A stretch of 64,000 nt of DNA, taken from Halalkalibacter oceani (GTDB lineage: Bacteria; Bacillota; Bacilli; Bacillales; Bacillaceae_D). The notes under the pieces were generated by a model, which searched no databases, had not been told where the DNA came from, and saw nothing but the letters and a program-made list of their open reading frames with translations. Of the stretch, positions 18,414-26,154 are shown piece by piece (positions within the stretch are counted from its first letter, which is position 1; the number at the start of each line of letters is the position of its first letter). Both the position numbers and the translations under genes were made by a program. The DNA is taken from positions 350,076 through 414,075 of the forward strand of contig NZ_JAMBOL010000003.1 in the NCBI RefSeq assembly GCF_023715605.1, written 5' to 3'.

Positions 18414-19778
18414 TCAATCGATAAAAATCTTCCCCGGATTCATGATCCCATTTGGATCAAGCGCTGTCTTGATCGCCTTCATCACCTCGAAAGCGGCGCC
18501 GTGTTCCTGACGCTGATAGATCGCTTTTCCGACGCCGACGCCGTGTTCGCCCGTACATGTACCGCCACGGGCCAGCGCATAATGAACGATATGCTCGTTG
18601 AGTCGTTTTGCCCGCGCCACTTCCTCTTCATCCTTCATATCAATCATGAACAACGCGTGATAATTTCCGTCACCGACATGACCCAAGACAGCACCATCAA
18701 GACCTTCTTTCTCAATCGCGGCACGAGTATCCTGAATCGCCCCGGCCAGCTCGGTTAACGGCACGCTAACATCGGTCACCATCATTTTGCGGCCGGGAGA
18801 GCCGTGGATAAAGGCATAGGCCAAATTATGGCGCACCTCCCACAGCTGCGCCTGAGCTTTCGTATCGAGTTCAAATTGCAGCTCCTCACAGCCAAAATCG
18901 TTCACTATTTCCTGGGCGAAGGCGACATCTTGTTTCAACCCGGCTTCATTGCCGTGAAATTCAAGAAAAAGCGTTGGCCGCTCAGCGTAATGCAGCTCGT
19001 TGATTTTATTTACCTGTTGAATCGAGCGGGCATCGACCAGCTCCATTCTGGCGATTGAGATTCCCGATGTCCGGATCATCGTCACGGCGTCCACAGCAGC
19101 TTGAACTGTCGGAAACGTCGCCCGGCCTGCCATGATCGCTTCTGGAATGCCATACACTTGCAAGGTCAACTCAGTGATCACTCCAAGTGTTCCTTCAGAG
19201 CCGACGATCAATCCATTTAAATGGAGGCCGGAGGATGATTTAGCGGCCATCCCCCCGGTATGAATGACCTTACCGTCAGGCAAAACGACCTCCAGATCCT
19301 TCACCTGATCCCGCATAATGCCGTATTTGACTGAGGTCGTGCCGCTCGCGTTTGTCGCCGCCATCCCTCCAAGTGTGGCGTCAGCTCCGGGATCGACCGA
19401 GAAAAACAAGCCATGCTTTTTCAATTCTTTATTAAGCTGCGTCCGCGTCAGTCCCGGCTGTACTTTGACGAGAAAATCCTGAGGCCTGACATCCAGTACC
19501 TTGTTCATCAGCGAAAGGTCGAGTGAAATCCCACCTTGATACGGAATGACATGCCCTTCGAGGCTTGTGCCAAGTCCGAACGGAATGAGCGGAATGCGCC
19601 GTTCATTCGCAAAGGCGACGACTTTTTGCACGTCCTCTGTGGAAGCGGGAAAGACAACAGCGTCGGGCAGACTGAGCGGATGATAGCCTTCGTCACGTCC
19701 GTGCTGCTCAAGCGTCGTCTCATTGGTCGAAACCTGCTTCGGTGTAAGGAGTTGCTGCAATTCTTCGATATAACTCAT
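18414..19778 (-). CDS. FAD-linked 2-hydroxy acid oxidase, GlcD/D-lactate dehydrogenase family (copy 1)
   Basis: 454 residues from MSYIEELQQLLTPKQ; the start is uncertain, since an ATG seven codons upstream has no ribosome site. N-terminal PCMH FAD-binding domain: PFGLGTSLEGH (~70), DPGADATLGGMAATNASGT (~135), GSEGTLGVITE (~200). C-terminal substrate domain: GHVGDGNYHALF and GGTCTGEHGVGVGK near the end. Family members oxidise D-lactate, glycolate or D-2-hydroxyglutarate. It is the last gene of a run with an amidase and a tartrate/malate dehydrogenase-like enzyme, which suggests 2-hydroxy-diacid or amide catabolism. About 260 bases separate it from the amidase, so co-transcription is uncertain. 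Confidence 0.85.
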   Translation of the reverse strand: MSYIEELQQLLTPKQVSTNETTLEQHGRDEGYHPLSLPDAVVFPASTEDVQKVVAFANERRIPLIPFGLGTSLEGHVIPYQGGISLDLSLMNKVLDVRPQDFLVKVQPGLTRTQLNKELKKHGLFFSVDPGADATLGGMAATNASGTTSVKYGIMRDQVKDLEVVLPDGKVIHTGGMAAKSSSGLHLNGLIVGSEGTLGVITELTLQVYGIPEAIMAGRATFPTVQAAVDAVTMIRTSGISIARMELVDARSIQQVNKINELHYAERPTLFLEFHGNEAGLKQDVAFAQEIVNDFGCEELQFELDTKAQAQLWEVRHNLAYAFIHGSPGRKMMVTDVSVPLTELAGAIQDTRAAIEKEGLDGAVLGHVGDGNYHALFMIDMKDEEEVARAKRLNEHIVHYALARGGTCTGEHGVGVGKAIYQRQEHGAAFEVMKAIKTALDPNGIMNPGKIFID

Positions 19779-19830
19779 GGATAAATCAGCCCCCGTCATC
19801 GTTTGATTATTCAGTTAATAAAGAATGGAA

Positions 19831-19855
19831 CAAAAGGTCGTTTTTCTACCTTTTG
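19831..19855. repeat. Short intergenic palindrome, hairpin-family core
   Basis: CAAAAGGT and ACCTTTTG flank a T-rich loop. The same core, in longer stems, is found at 25610, 55826 and, degenerate, at 63841. It could terminate the amidase transcript on the minus strand. Confidence 0.6.
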
Positions 19856-19878
19856 CCGAGCCGTTACAACGGTATTCG

Positions 19879-19915
19879 TTCTCCATGAAAGCGTGGGTCT
19901 TTCATGGAGAACGTA
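19879..19915. repeat. Perfect 15-bp inverted repeat
   Basis: CGTTCTCCATGAAAG and CTTTCATGGAGAACG flank a 7-base loop (CGTGGGT). No T-run follows in either direction, so it is more likely an RNA-stability hairpin, a protein site or a remnant of a small element than a terminator. It lies in the gene-free 19779-20037 gap. Confidence 0.7.
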
Positions 19916-20037
19916 AGCGCGGTGCGAAGTGCCTTTCTGGAATCTTCCCGCAAATTTAATCTCTTTTCTGCAAATCAGCCTGCGAGACAGTCCTGCTTTT
20001 CCCTGTCCTGTATCGTTCAGAGGGCACTGCCGCTTAC

Positions 20038-21474
20038 TTAGTTTGATTGCTTCTGCCCAATTTGCCATTTGGCCGGCTGAAGAGCGAGTCCCTGCTCTAA
20101 CGCGTAGCCGATTTGATACAGCAACGCCTCATCCAGAGGACGGCCGATCAGCTGCGCTCCGATCGGCAGCCCGTTGTCAGCTCGGCTTGACGGTAGCGAT
20201 AAACTTGGAAGGCCGGTAAAATTCGTCGGTGCGGTCAGCTTCATAATCGACCAGCGGATGTGCTGCTTTTGATAGGACTCGATATCAACATGGCGCCCAT
20301 TAATTTCAGGAGCTAAAATCGGAACCGTCGGTGTAAGCAGTACATCTACCTGCTGTAAAGCCGCGGCGAACTCTTCTTTCGCCTGCTGACGTATTTGCAG
20401 CGCTTCAGCGTATTCAAAGCCTTTCGTCTCCAACCCGGTCAAAAGCCGCTCTTTGACCTCATCATCCCACTCGTCGGGATGGGCTGCCAGCCGCTCGCGG
20501 TGAACTGCATAGGCATCCGAACGGAGAATCACTTTATGCGCTTCTGCGAACTGCTCAATATGCGGCACGTGCACCTCTTCGATCACCGCTCCGCTTTCAC
20601 GCAGGACGGCAATGCTTCGTTCCATGCTTTCCCTCACTTCCGGATGCAAATCCGTATAGTAAAAGCTTGATGGAAGGCCGACTTTTATTCCTTTGATGCT
20701 TGCTCCGATCTTTTTTGACACATTCTCTTCTTCGACAGCGAGGCTGTAAGGATCGCACCGGTCGTAGCCCGTAAGCACCTGCAACAGCAGCGCATTATCT
20801 GTCACCGTCCGCGTCATCGGCCCGACATGATCGAGCGTCCAGGAAAGCGGGAACACCCCGTGCTTGCTCACTCGGCCAAAGGTCGGCTTCATCCCGACAA
20901 TCCCGCAAAAAGCCGCTGGCACACGAATCGAGCCACCCGTATCGGTCCCCAAAGCGCCAAAGCACATGCACGCAGAGACGGCGGCGGCCGAACCGCTGCT
21001 TGATCCGCCTGTCATTTTCGTCAGATCGTACGGATTCTTAACCGGACCCGCATGAGAGCGGTCGCCTGTAGGACCGTACGCGAATTGATGCGTGTTCAGC
21101 TTGCCTATGATAATCGCTCCGGCCTCTTGCAGCCTCTCGACGACTGACGCATCAATAGATGGCACGTAGTCAGCAAAGAGCGGCGAACCCATCGTTGTTT
21201 TCATATCCTTTGTGTAAATCAAATCCTTAAGCCCGATTGCAACCCCATGCAAGGGGCCTTTATAGCGGCCGGCCTGTATTTCCTGCTCCGCCTCTGCCGC
21301 CTCGCTCATCACCCGCTCCTGATCAATCGTAATAAAAGCATTAATCTCCGGGTCGACCTCCTCAATCCGCAAAAGCAGCTGCTTCGTCACTTCCACCGGC
21401 GAGAGCTTTTTTTGCTGGAAATGCGCTGCAACCTCTGCCAGGCTTAATGTCAGCATCTCTTCCTGTCCCTTCAT
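20038..21474 (-). CDS. Amidase signature-family enzyme (GatA-like)
   Basis: 478 residues from MKGQEEMLTLS, chosen because GGAGGAG lies 6 bases upstream. It contains the Ser-cisSer-Lys triad framework: catalytic Lys in HGVAIGLKDL (~80), the TGGSSSGSAAAV loop (~155) and the nucleophile region GTDTGGSIRVPAAF (~180). Hydrolyses an amide; substrate unknown. GatA (tRNA amidotransferase) is unlikely because no gatB or gatC is adjacent. It follows the dehydrogenase gene by 20 bases and is likely in the same transcript. Confidence 0.88.
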   Translation of the reverse strand: MKGQEEMLTLSLAEVAAHFQQKKLSPVEVTKQLLLRIEEVDPEINAFITIDQERVMSEAAEAEQEIQAGRYKGPLHGVAIGLKDLIYTKDMKTTMGSPLFADYVPSIDASVVERLQEAGAIIIGKLNTHQFAYGPTGDRSHAGPVKNPYDLTKMTGGSSSGSAAAVSACMCFGALGTDTGGSIRVPAAFCGIVGMKPTFGRVSKHGVFPLSWTLDHVGPMTRTVTDNALLLQVLTGYDRCDPYSLAVEEENVSKKIGASIKGIKVGLPSSFYYTDLHPEVRESMERSIAVLRESGAVIEEVHVPHIEQFAEAHKVILRSDAYAVHRERLAAHPDEWDDEVKERLLTGLETKGFEYAEALQIRQQAKEEFAAALQQVDVLLTPTVPILAPEINGRHVDIESYQKQHIRWSIMKLTAPTNFTGLPSLSLPSSRADNGLPIGAQLIGRPLDEALLYQIGYALEQGLALQPAKWQIGQKQSN

Positions 21475-21494
21475 CCGCGTCTCCTCCACCATTT

Positions 21495-22550
21495 CTACTT
21501 TTTCAGCTGCTCACAAATCGCAGCCGTCACTTCTTCCGTCGTTGCGCTTCCGCCGATATCAGGCGTCTTCACCCCGTTTTTCGTTACTTCTTCGACCGCC
21601 GACAATATCCCGGCGCCAAGCTCGGTCTCCCCTAAATGGTCAAGCATCATTTTCGCCGTCCAAATTTGCCCGATCGGGTTGGCGATATGCTTGCCGACAA
21701 TATCCGGTGCTGAACCGTGGACAGGCTCAAACATCGATGGAAACTCACCGCTTAAGTTGATATTGGCTGCCGGGGCAATACCGATGCTGCCCATGACCGC
21801 TCCGCCGATATCGGTTAAAATATCGCCGAACAAGTTGCTCGCCACGACGACATCAAACGCTTCCGGCTTCGTCACAAAGAAGGCGGCGAGCGCATCGATA
21901 TGCGTGCTCTCGGCTTCAATCTCCGGATAATCAGCCTTCACATCGGCAAATACTTCATCCCAGAACGGCATCGTATGGACAATTCCGTTTGACTTCGTCG
22001 CGCTCGTCACATGACCCTTGCGCCCTTTAGCCAGCTCAAACCCGTAGCGCAGCGCATTTTCAACCCCCGGTCTCGTGAAAATCGAGTTTTGGATCGCGAT
22101 TTGCGAGGACCCTTGGTGAATCCGGCCGCCGACTTCACTGTATTCCCCTTCACTATTTTCACGGACGACAATGAAATCAAACTGTTTCGGATCAGCTAAC
22201 GGCGAGCGCAGCCCTTCAAAATATTTCGCAGGCCGAATGTTGATCGATTGCTGAAAGCCGCGGCGGATGTTAATTAACAGCCCCCAGAGGGAAACATGAT
22301 CTGGAACGAGCTGCGGATTCCCGACCGCTCCAAGGAGAATCGCATCAAACTTCTTTAATTGCTCCAGCCCATCTTCAGGCATCATCTCGCCATGCTCCAA
22401 ATAATATTCGCAGCTCCAGGGGAACTCCGTATAATCAAAGGCAATGCCGCCATGGGCGGAGGCCGCTGTATCAAGCACATTAAGCGCGGCAGGCACAACC
22501 TCTCTTCCGATTCCATCCCCCGGTATTACAGCAATTGAAAACCTTTTCAT
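21495..22550 (-). CDS. Tartrate / D-malate dehydrogenase-like enzyme (isopropylmalate dehydrogenase superfamily)
   Basis: 351 residues from MKRFSIAVIPGDGIG, with GAGGAG in front; the longer reading frame to 22898 runs into pssA and is false. Oxidative decarboxylation of a 2-hydroxy diacid using NAD+ and Mn2+/Mg2+. N-terminal VIPGDGIGREV; the loop WGLLINIRRGFQQSINIRP is the tartrate/D-malate dehydrogenase subgroup rather than LeuB; metal site GDILTDIGGAVMGSIGIAPAA; FEPVHGSAPDIVGK near the C-terminus. First gene of a run with the amidase and a GlcD-type oxidase. Confidence 0.88.
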   Translation of the reverse strand: MKRFSIAVIPGDGIGREVVPAALNVLDTAASAHGGIAFDYTEFPWSCEYYLEHGEMMPEDGLEQLKKFDAILLGAVGNPQLVPDHVSLWGLLINIRRGFQQSINIRPAKYFEGLRSPLADPKQFDFIVVRENSEGEYSEVGGRIHQGSSQIAIQNSIFTRPGVENALRYGFELAKGRKGHVTSATKSNGIVHTMPFWDEVFADVKADYPEIEAESTHIDALAAFFVTKPEAFDVVVASNLFGDILTDIGGAVMGSIGIAPAANINLSGEFPSMFEPVHGSAPDIVGKHIANPIGQIWTAKMMLDHLGETELGAGILSAVEEVTKNGVKTPDIGGSATTEEVTAAICEQLKK

Positions 22551-22675
22551 AAATGCACACTCCTCTAGTATTCTATTATTTTTATTTATGTACAATGACC
22601 GCCTGAGACGAGTCAATTTTACCGAGCTTCCCCCTGCACGGTTGCAGGGGAGAGTGCTCAACCAAGAAAGACGTC

Positions 22676-23371
22676 TTACTGCTGCTTTGACTGCTTGCCC
22701 CGTTTCACGAAACGGTAAGCGAGATAAGCAATATAAATCGGCGTTGCGATGTAAATCAAATAAGGAAACGAGCTGTACGTTCCTCGATAAATGATAAAGA
22801 GAAGACAGCCTAGAAAAAGAGTCACAATCGTTCCGTATTTCGGCAAAGGAACTTCCTTCAGGCTTGGAATTCTCAGCTTGCTGATCATCAAAAAGCAAAG
22901 CGCGGTAAAGATCACCGTCGTAATAATTTGCGGGATATGATTACCGAATAACGTCAGCAACGCTAAAATTCCGCCCGCAGCCGTAATCGGTACACCGATA
23001 AAATAGCTGGTTGACTGCTTAGGAGAACCGATATTAAAACGCGCAAGCCGATACGCCCCAAACAACGGAAACAAGCCGGCGACAGCCAGTCCTAAAAGGC
23101 CAAATTGATAAAAGTAGGTATAATACATTAAAAACGATGGCGCCACACCGAACGTAACAACATCGGCCAATGAATCCAATTCCTTTCCAAGCTGACTGTC
23201 CGCCTTCAGCATTCTTGCCAAACGCCCATCCATACTGTCCAGCATCATTCCGATTAAAATTAAAATCGCCGCATTGTTAAATTGACCGTTTGCGGCAAAA
23301 CCGATCGAGAGAAATCCACAATAAAGATTCCCCTGGGTAAACATATTTGGAATGCTTTTTGTCCAACGCAT
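22676..23371 (-). CDS. pssA: CDP-diacylglycerol-serine O-phosphatidyltransferase PssA
   Basis: Makes phosphatidylserine from CDP-diacylglycerol and serine. 231 residues, longer than the B. subtilis protein, with extra membrane helices at the C-terminus. The CDP-alcohol phosphatidyltransferase motif D-x2-DG-x2-AR-x8-G-x3-D-x3-D is intact from DSMDGRLARMLKADSQLGKE to LDSLAD (~residues 46-72). About seven membrane segments. It is divergent from the DUF2062/phospholipase D pair, another lipid-related unit. No psd gene was seen beside it. Confidence 0.88.
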   Translation of the reverse strand: MRWTKSIPNMFTQGNLYCGFLSIGFAANGQFNNAAILILIGMMLDSMDGRLARMLKADSQLGKELDSLADVVTFGVAPSFLMYYTYFYQFGLLGLAVAGLFPLFGAYRLARFNIGSPKQSTSYFIGVPITAAGGILALLTLFGNHIPQIITTVIFTALCFLMISKLRIPSLKEVPLPKYGTIVTLFLGCLLFIIYRGTYSSFPYLIYIATPIYIAYLAYRFVKRGKQSKQQ

Positions 23372-23430
23372 ATTCTATCTCACTTTCCAACATCAATTTC
23401 ATCGCCCATAGAGACATCCTTTATCTCTCT

Positions 23431-23439
23431 AGTATAGCA
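23431..23439 (-). promoter_or_regulatory. Extended -10 promoter for pssA
   Basis: TGC-TATACT on the minus strand is an extended -10 element 60 bases upstream of pssA. No convincing -35 was seen, which is common for extended -10 promoters. Confidence 0.4.
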
Positions 23440-23540
23440 TGGGGATTTAGCCTTTACTATGGATGAAAACAATTACAGGTTGATTCAAGTACAAATTGCT
23501 AGACCAGCAATGGCTTTGCGCTGAATTCAAAAAAGAAAAA

Positions 23541-23569
23541 TTGTAAAAATGTCAAAAAACGATTATGAT
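23541..23569 (+). promoter_or_regulatory. SigA-type promoter for the DUF2062 gene
   Basis: TTGTAA (23541-23546) and TATGAT (23564-23569) with a 17-base spacer. Transcription would start near 23576, only about 14 bases before the ATG at 23590, giving a nearly leaderless mRNA. This fits the lack of a visible ribosome binding site. Confidence 0.45.
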
Positions 23570-23589
23570 CAGATAAGAACAAATTGATT

Positions 23590-24096
23590 ATGACAACATG
23601 GCTGGTGGACACTATTAATAAATATATTCGTAAATTCAAATTTTTATTAATCCGTTTGTTACGCATTAAAGATAATGCCCATCACATTGCAATTGGTTTT
23701 ACTGCTGGTCTGTTAATTAATTTCGTCCCTTCGTTCGGAATTGGCCCGATTATCTCCATTGCCAGCGCCAAACTTGTAAGGGGAAATTTAACGAGCGGTT
23801 TCATCGGCGGCATATCAATTATTTGGGCGTTCCCGCTCTTGTTTTATTTAAATATGGTCGTGGGAGAAAAGCTCATTCCTATTGAGCTTGATGAATTAGG
23901 TGAAAGTATTGAGGAGACGGTAGAAGTCCTGAAAGTAGGCGTCCGAATCGGCAAGGCTTTTTTTATTGGGATGTGTATGAATATGCTCGTATTTGGTCTC
24001 ATTATCTATTTCCTGACGTATACGATTATTAAACGCTATCGCAAAAGCGCGCTCACATTTCTCACAAAGAAATGGAAAGTCCCCAAGTCATCATAG
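23590..24096 (+). CDS. DUF2062 membrane protein
   Basis: 168 residues from ATG at 23590; a TTG two codons upstream is the alternative. Basic N-terminus (NKYIRKFKFLLIRLLRIK), then AIGFTAGLLINFVPSFGIGPIIS, two more hydrophobic stretches and a C-terminal helix before a basic tail. This is the DUF2062 layout, whose members are often attached to glycosyltransferases; the biochemical role is unknown. The phospholipase D-like gene starts 35 bases downstream, probably in the same transcript. Confidence 0.75.
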   Translation: MTTWLVDTINKYIRKFKFLLIRLLRIKDNAHHIAIGFTAGLLINFVPSFGIGPIISIASAKLVRGNLTSGFIGGISIIWAFPLLFYLNMVVGEKLIPIELDELGESIEETVEVLKVGVRIGKAFFIGMCMNMLVFGLIIYFLTYTIIKRYRKSALTFLTKKWKVPKSS

Positions 24097-24131
24097 TCAG
24101 CTGTCACGCTACTACAAAGGAGAATCATCTT

Positions 24132-25610
24132 ATGTCAACCGTGATTAGACAGATTATCTTTACGTCCAATCAAAGGAATCGAAAAGTGATGTGGCTTGGA
24201 ACTTTTTTCTTTGTTCTCTTATTATTGGCCTGTGTCGCGATCTACCATTATCTTAAGCCATTGCCGGCCGGGCTTTCCTATGAGAGCGAGGTCCATCACA
24301 TTGAACATATTGAATTCCTTTATGACTTGACTTATATGAAGGAAGGCGTCCCTTATCAGGAACAAAGGATCTTTCAAAAAATGAATACGATGATTGAGGA
24401 AGCTGAGGAGTTTATTCTGCTTGATATGTTTCTCTTTAATGAAGAGTACGACAGCTCGCTTGAATTCCCTGCTCTCTCTCAATCTATCACCAGCCTGCTA
24501 GTAGAAAAAAAGCAGCAGCAGCCGGATCTTGATATTATCTTTATTACGGACCCGATCAATACGTTTTACGGCTCATACGCATCGCCGCTGCTCAGCGCGC
24601 TGGAGCAGCAAGGAATAGACGTCATCATCACCGACCTGACGAAGCTGCGTGATTCAAACCCCGCTTACTCCGGCGTTTACCGCAGCCTTTTTCAATGGTT
24701 CGGCACAAAGGGAGACGGCTGGCTGCCAAACCCATTCAGCGATGTGGCTCCGCCTGTCACCCTGCGTTCATATTTGCAGTTAGTCAATTTTAAAGCGAAT
24801 CATCGCAAAATCATCGTGACGGAGAAACAGGCGATGATCAGCTCAGCGAATCCACATGATGCGAGCAGCTATCACTCCAATATTGCGTTCGTCGTCGAAG
24901 GCAACATTTTGCGTGACATTATTGAGACGGAGCGCGCCGTCGCCCAAAGCAGCGGCTATCGTGGCTCTCTGTTTGACCGGCTTGAGCTACTCCCTTCCCC
25001 TCCTGCTGACGAAGGCTATCAGCTCCAGCTTGTAACGGAGGGAAGAATCAAACAGCATTTGCTGGCAGAGATCAAGGCGACCACAGACGGCGACACCATT
25101 ACAATTGGCGCCTTTTATCTTTCTGATCGCGAGCTGCTCGCAAGCCTGCTTGCCGCCTCAAAACGCGGCGTTGACGTGAAATTGATTCTCGATGCCAATA
25201 AAGATGCGTTCGGCCATGAAAAGAACGGAATTCCTAATCGTCCTGTTGCGGCAGAGCTGAAGAAAAAGTCAAAGGACCGCATTATGATTCGCTGGTACGA
25301 CACACACGGCGAGCAGTACCATAGCAAGCTCGCTTTGATTGAAAAAGCAAAAGAAGAAGAAGGAATCGTTATCGGTGGCTCCGCCAATTTCACCAAGCGT
25401 AATCTGGACGATTTCAACCTCGAAACCGACGTGAAAATCACCGGCCCGATTAACGAAGGCCTGATCGCGGAAGTCGCCAATTATTTTGAGACGTTATGGA
25501 CAAATGAAACGGCAAGCTTCACCCTCGATTATGAAGCCTATGCCGATCACTCCACCCTCGCCCATCTCCTCTACCGCTTTCAGGAATGGAGCGGCTTCTC
25601 GACATTTTAA
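24132..25610 (+). CDS. Membrane-anchored phospholipase D / cardiolipin synthase-like protein
   Basis: 492 residues from MSTVIRQIIFTSNQ, with AAAGGAG at proper distance; an upstream in-frame start overlaps the DUF2062 gene. One N-terminal membrane helix (~20-42). Two HKD-type motifs: NHRKIIVTEK...SSAN (~220) and YHSKLALIEK...GGSAN (~405). In both, the usual Asp of HxKx4D is Glu, and the first has SSAN in place of GSxN. Phosphodiester hydrolysis or transfer at the membrane surface is the family chemistry. Cardiolipin synthase normally has two or more membrane helices, so a phosphodiesterase or transferase of other substrate is possible. Confidence 0.8.
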   Translation: MSTVIRQIIFTSNQRNRKVMWLGTFFFVLLLLACVAIYHYLKPLPAGLSYESEVHHIEHIEFLYDLTYMKEGVPYQEQRIFQKMNTMIEEAEEFILLDMFLFNEEYDSSLEFPALSQSITSLLVEKKQQQPDLDIIFITDPINTFYGSYASPLLSALEQQGIDVIITDLTKLRDSNPAYSGVYRSLFQWFGTKGDGWLPNPFSDVAPPVTLRSYLQLVNFKANHRKIIVTEKQAMISSANPHDASSYHSNIAFVVEGNILRDIIETERAVAQSSGYRGSLFDRLELLPSPPADEGYQLQLVTEGRIKQHLLAEIKATTDGDTITIGAFYLSDRELLASLLAASKRGVDVKLILDANKDAFGHEKNGIPNRPVAAELKKKSKDRIMIRWYDTHGEQYHSKLALIEKAKEEEGIVIGGSANFTKRNLDDFNLETDVKITGPINEGLIAEVANYFETLWTNETASFTLDYEAYADHSTLAHLLYRFQEWSGFSTF

Positions 25611-25741
25611 GAGGCTGGACAAAAGGTTGTTTTTTTACCTTTTGTCCAGCCTCTAAGCAATGAGCGGCGCCACTGCAAAGTTTTAAAGTCTGCTAGAAAC
25701 GGGGTTCTTCTTGCAGACGGGCAGCGGGCAGAGCCATTGAG
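25610..25741 (+). repeat. Composite intergenic repeat, copy A (hairpin plus conserved tail)
   Basis: An 18-bp perfect stem (AGAGGCTGGACAAAAGGT against its complement) with a T-rich loop starts at the phospholipase stop codon and will act as its terminator. It is followed by a tail beginning TAAGCAATGAGCGGCGCCAC and ending GAGCCATTGAG. The same order of hairpin and tail blocks is found at 35567, 44474 and, inverted, 55785. Confidence 0.75.
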
Positions 25742-25742
25742 A

Positions 25743-25958
25743 GCTGATCCTCCCACCCAAAGGCGGGGGGTGCTCGGGCTTCCTCGGCGCTCGGGGGAGG
25801 AACCCCACCTCCCCCTTTTAAAACTTGCGCCGCTCCGCCCTAACCTTGCCTCGCTCTCCCGACTTTAGCAGCGGCTTCGTTCGCTACTCGCCCGGAGAGG
25901 AGAAACCCGCTCCTCTCCGGGCTTTTTAAAAACGGTAGCGACTTCGCTCACTGCTTCG
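25743..25958 (+). repeat. 216-bp tandem repeat, unit 1
   Basis: GC-rich unit starting GCTGATCCTCCCACCC and ending CTCACTGCTTCG. It holds two terminator-like hairpins on the plus strand: GGGGGAGG/CCTCCCCC followed by TTTT, and CCCGGAGAGGAG/CTCCTCTCCGGG followed by CTTTTT. Between them is a conserved stretch with GCGCCGCTCCGCCCTAACC. No credible coding frame was seen. Unit 2 begins directly after it and is nearly identical. Confidence 0.85.
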
Positions 25959-26154
25959 GCTGATTCTCCCACCCAAAGGCGGGGGGTGCTCGGGCTTCCT
26001 CGGCGCCCGGGGGAGGACACTTCACCTCCCCCTTTTTAAAATCTTGCGCCGCTCCGCCCTAACCTTGCCGCGCTCTCCCGACTTTAGCAGCGGCTTCGTT
26101 CGCTACTCGCCCGGAGAGGAGAAACCCGCTCCTCTCCGGGCTTTTTAAAAAACG
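25959..26154 (+). repeat. 216-bp tandem repeat, unit 2, left part (split by ISL3 element)
   Basis: Near-identical to unit 1 with a few substitutions. It is interrupted after CTTTTTAAAAAACG by the insertion sequence; the missing end (TAAAAACGGTAGCGACTTCG...) resumes at 27532. Unit 1 gives the uninterrupted sequence of the target. Confidence 0.85.

Noticed and set aside
19811..20068. 85-residue open frame on the minus strand
   Set aside because: It runs through two palindromes and the end of the amidase, has no ribosome site and no recognisable features.
22551..22898. N-terminal extension of the tartrate/malate dehydrogenase-like frame
   Set aside because: It overlaps the end of pssA on the same strand and has low-complexity sequence; MKRFSIAVIPGDGIG with its own ribosome site is the family start.
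25743..26154. CRISPR array
   Set aside because: Only two long (~216-bp) directly adjoining units with no spacers and no cas genes nearby.
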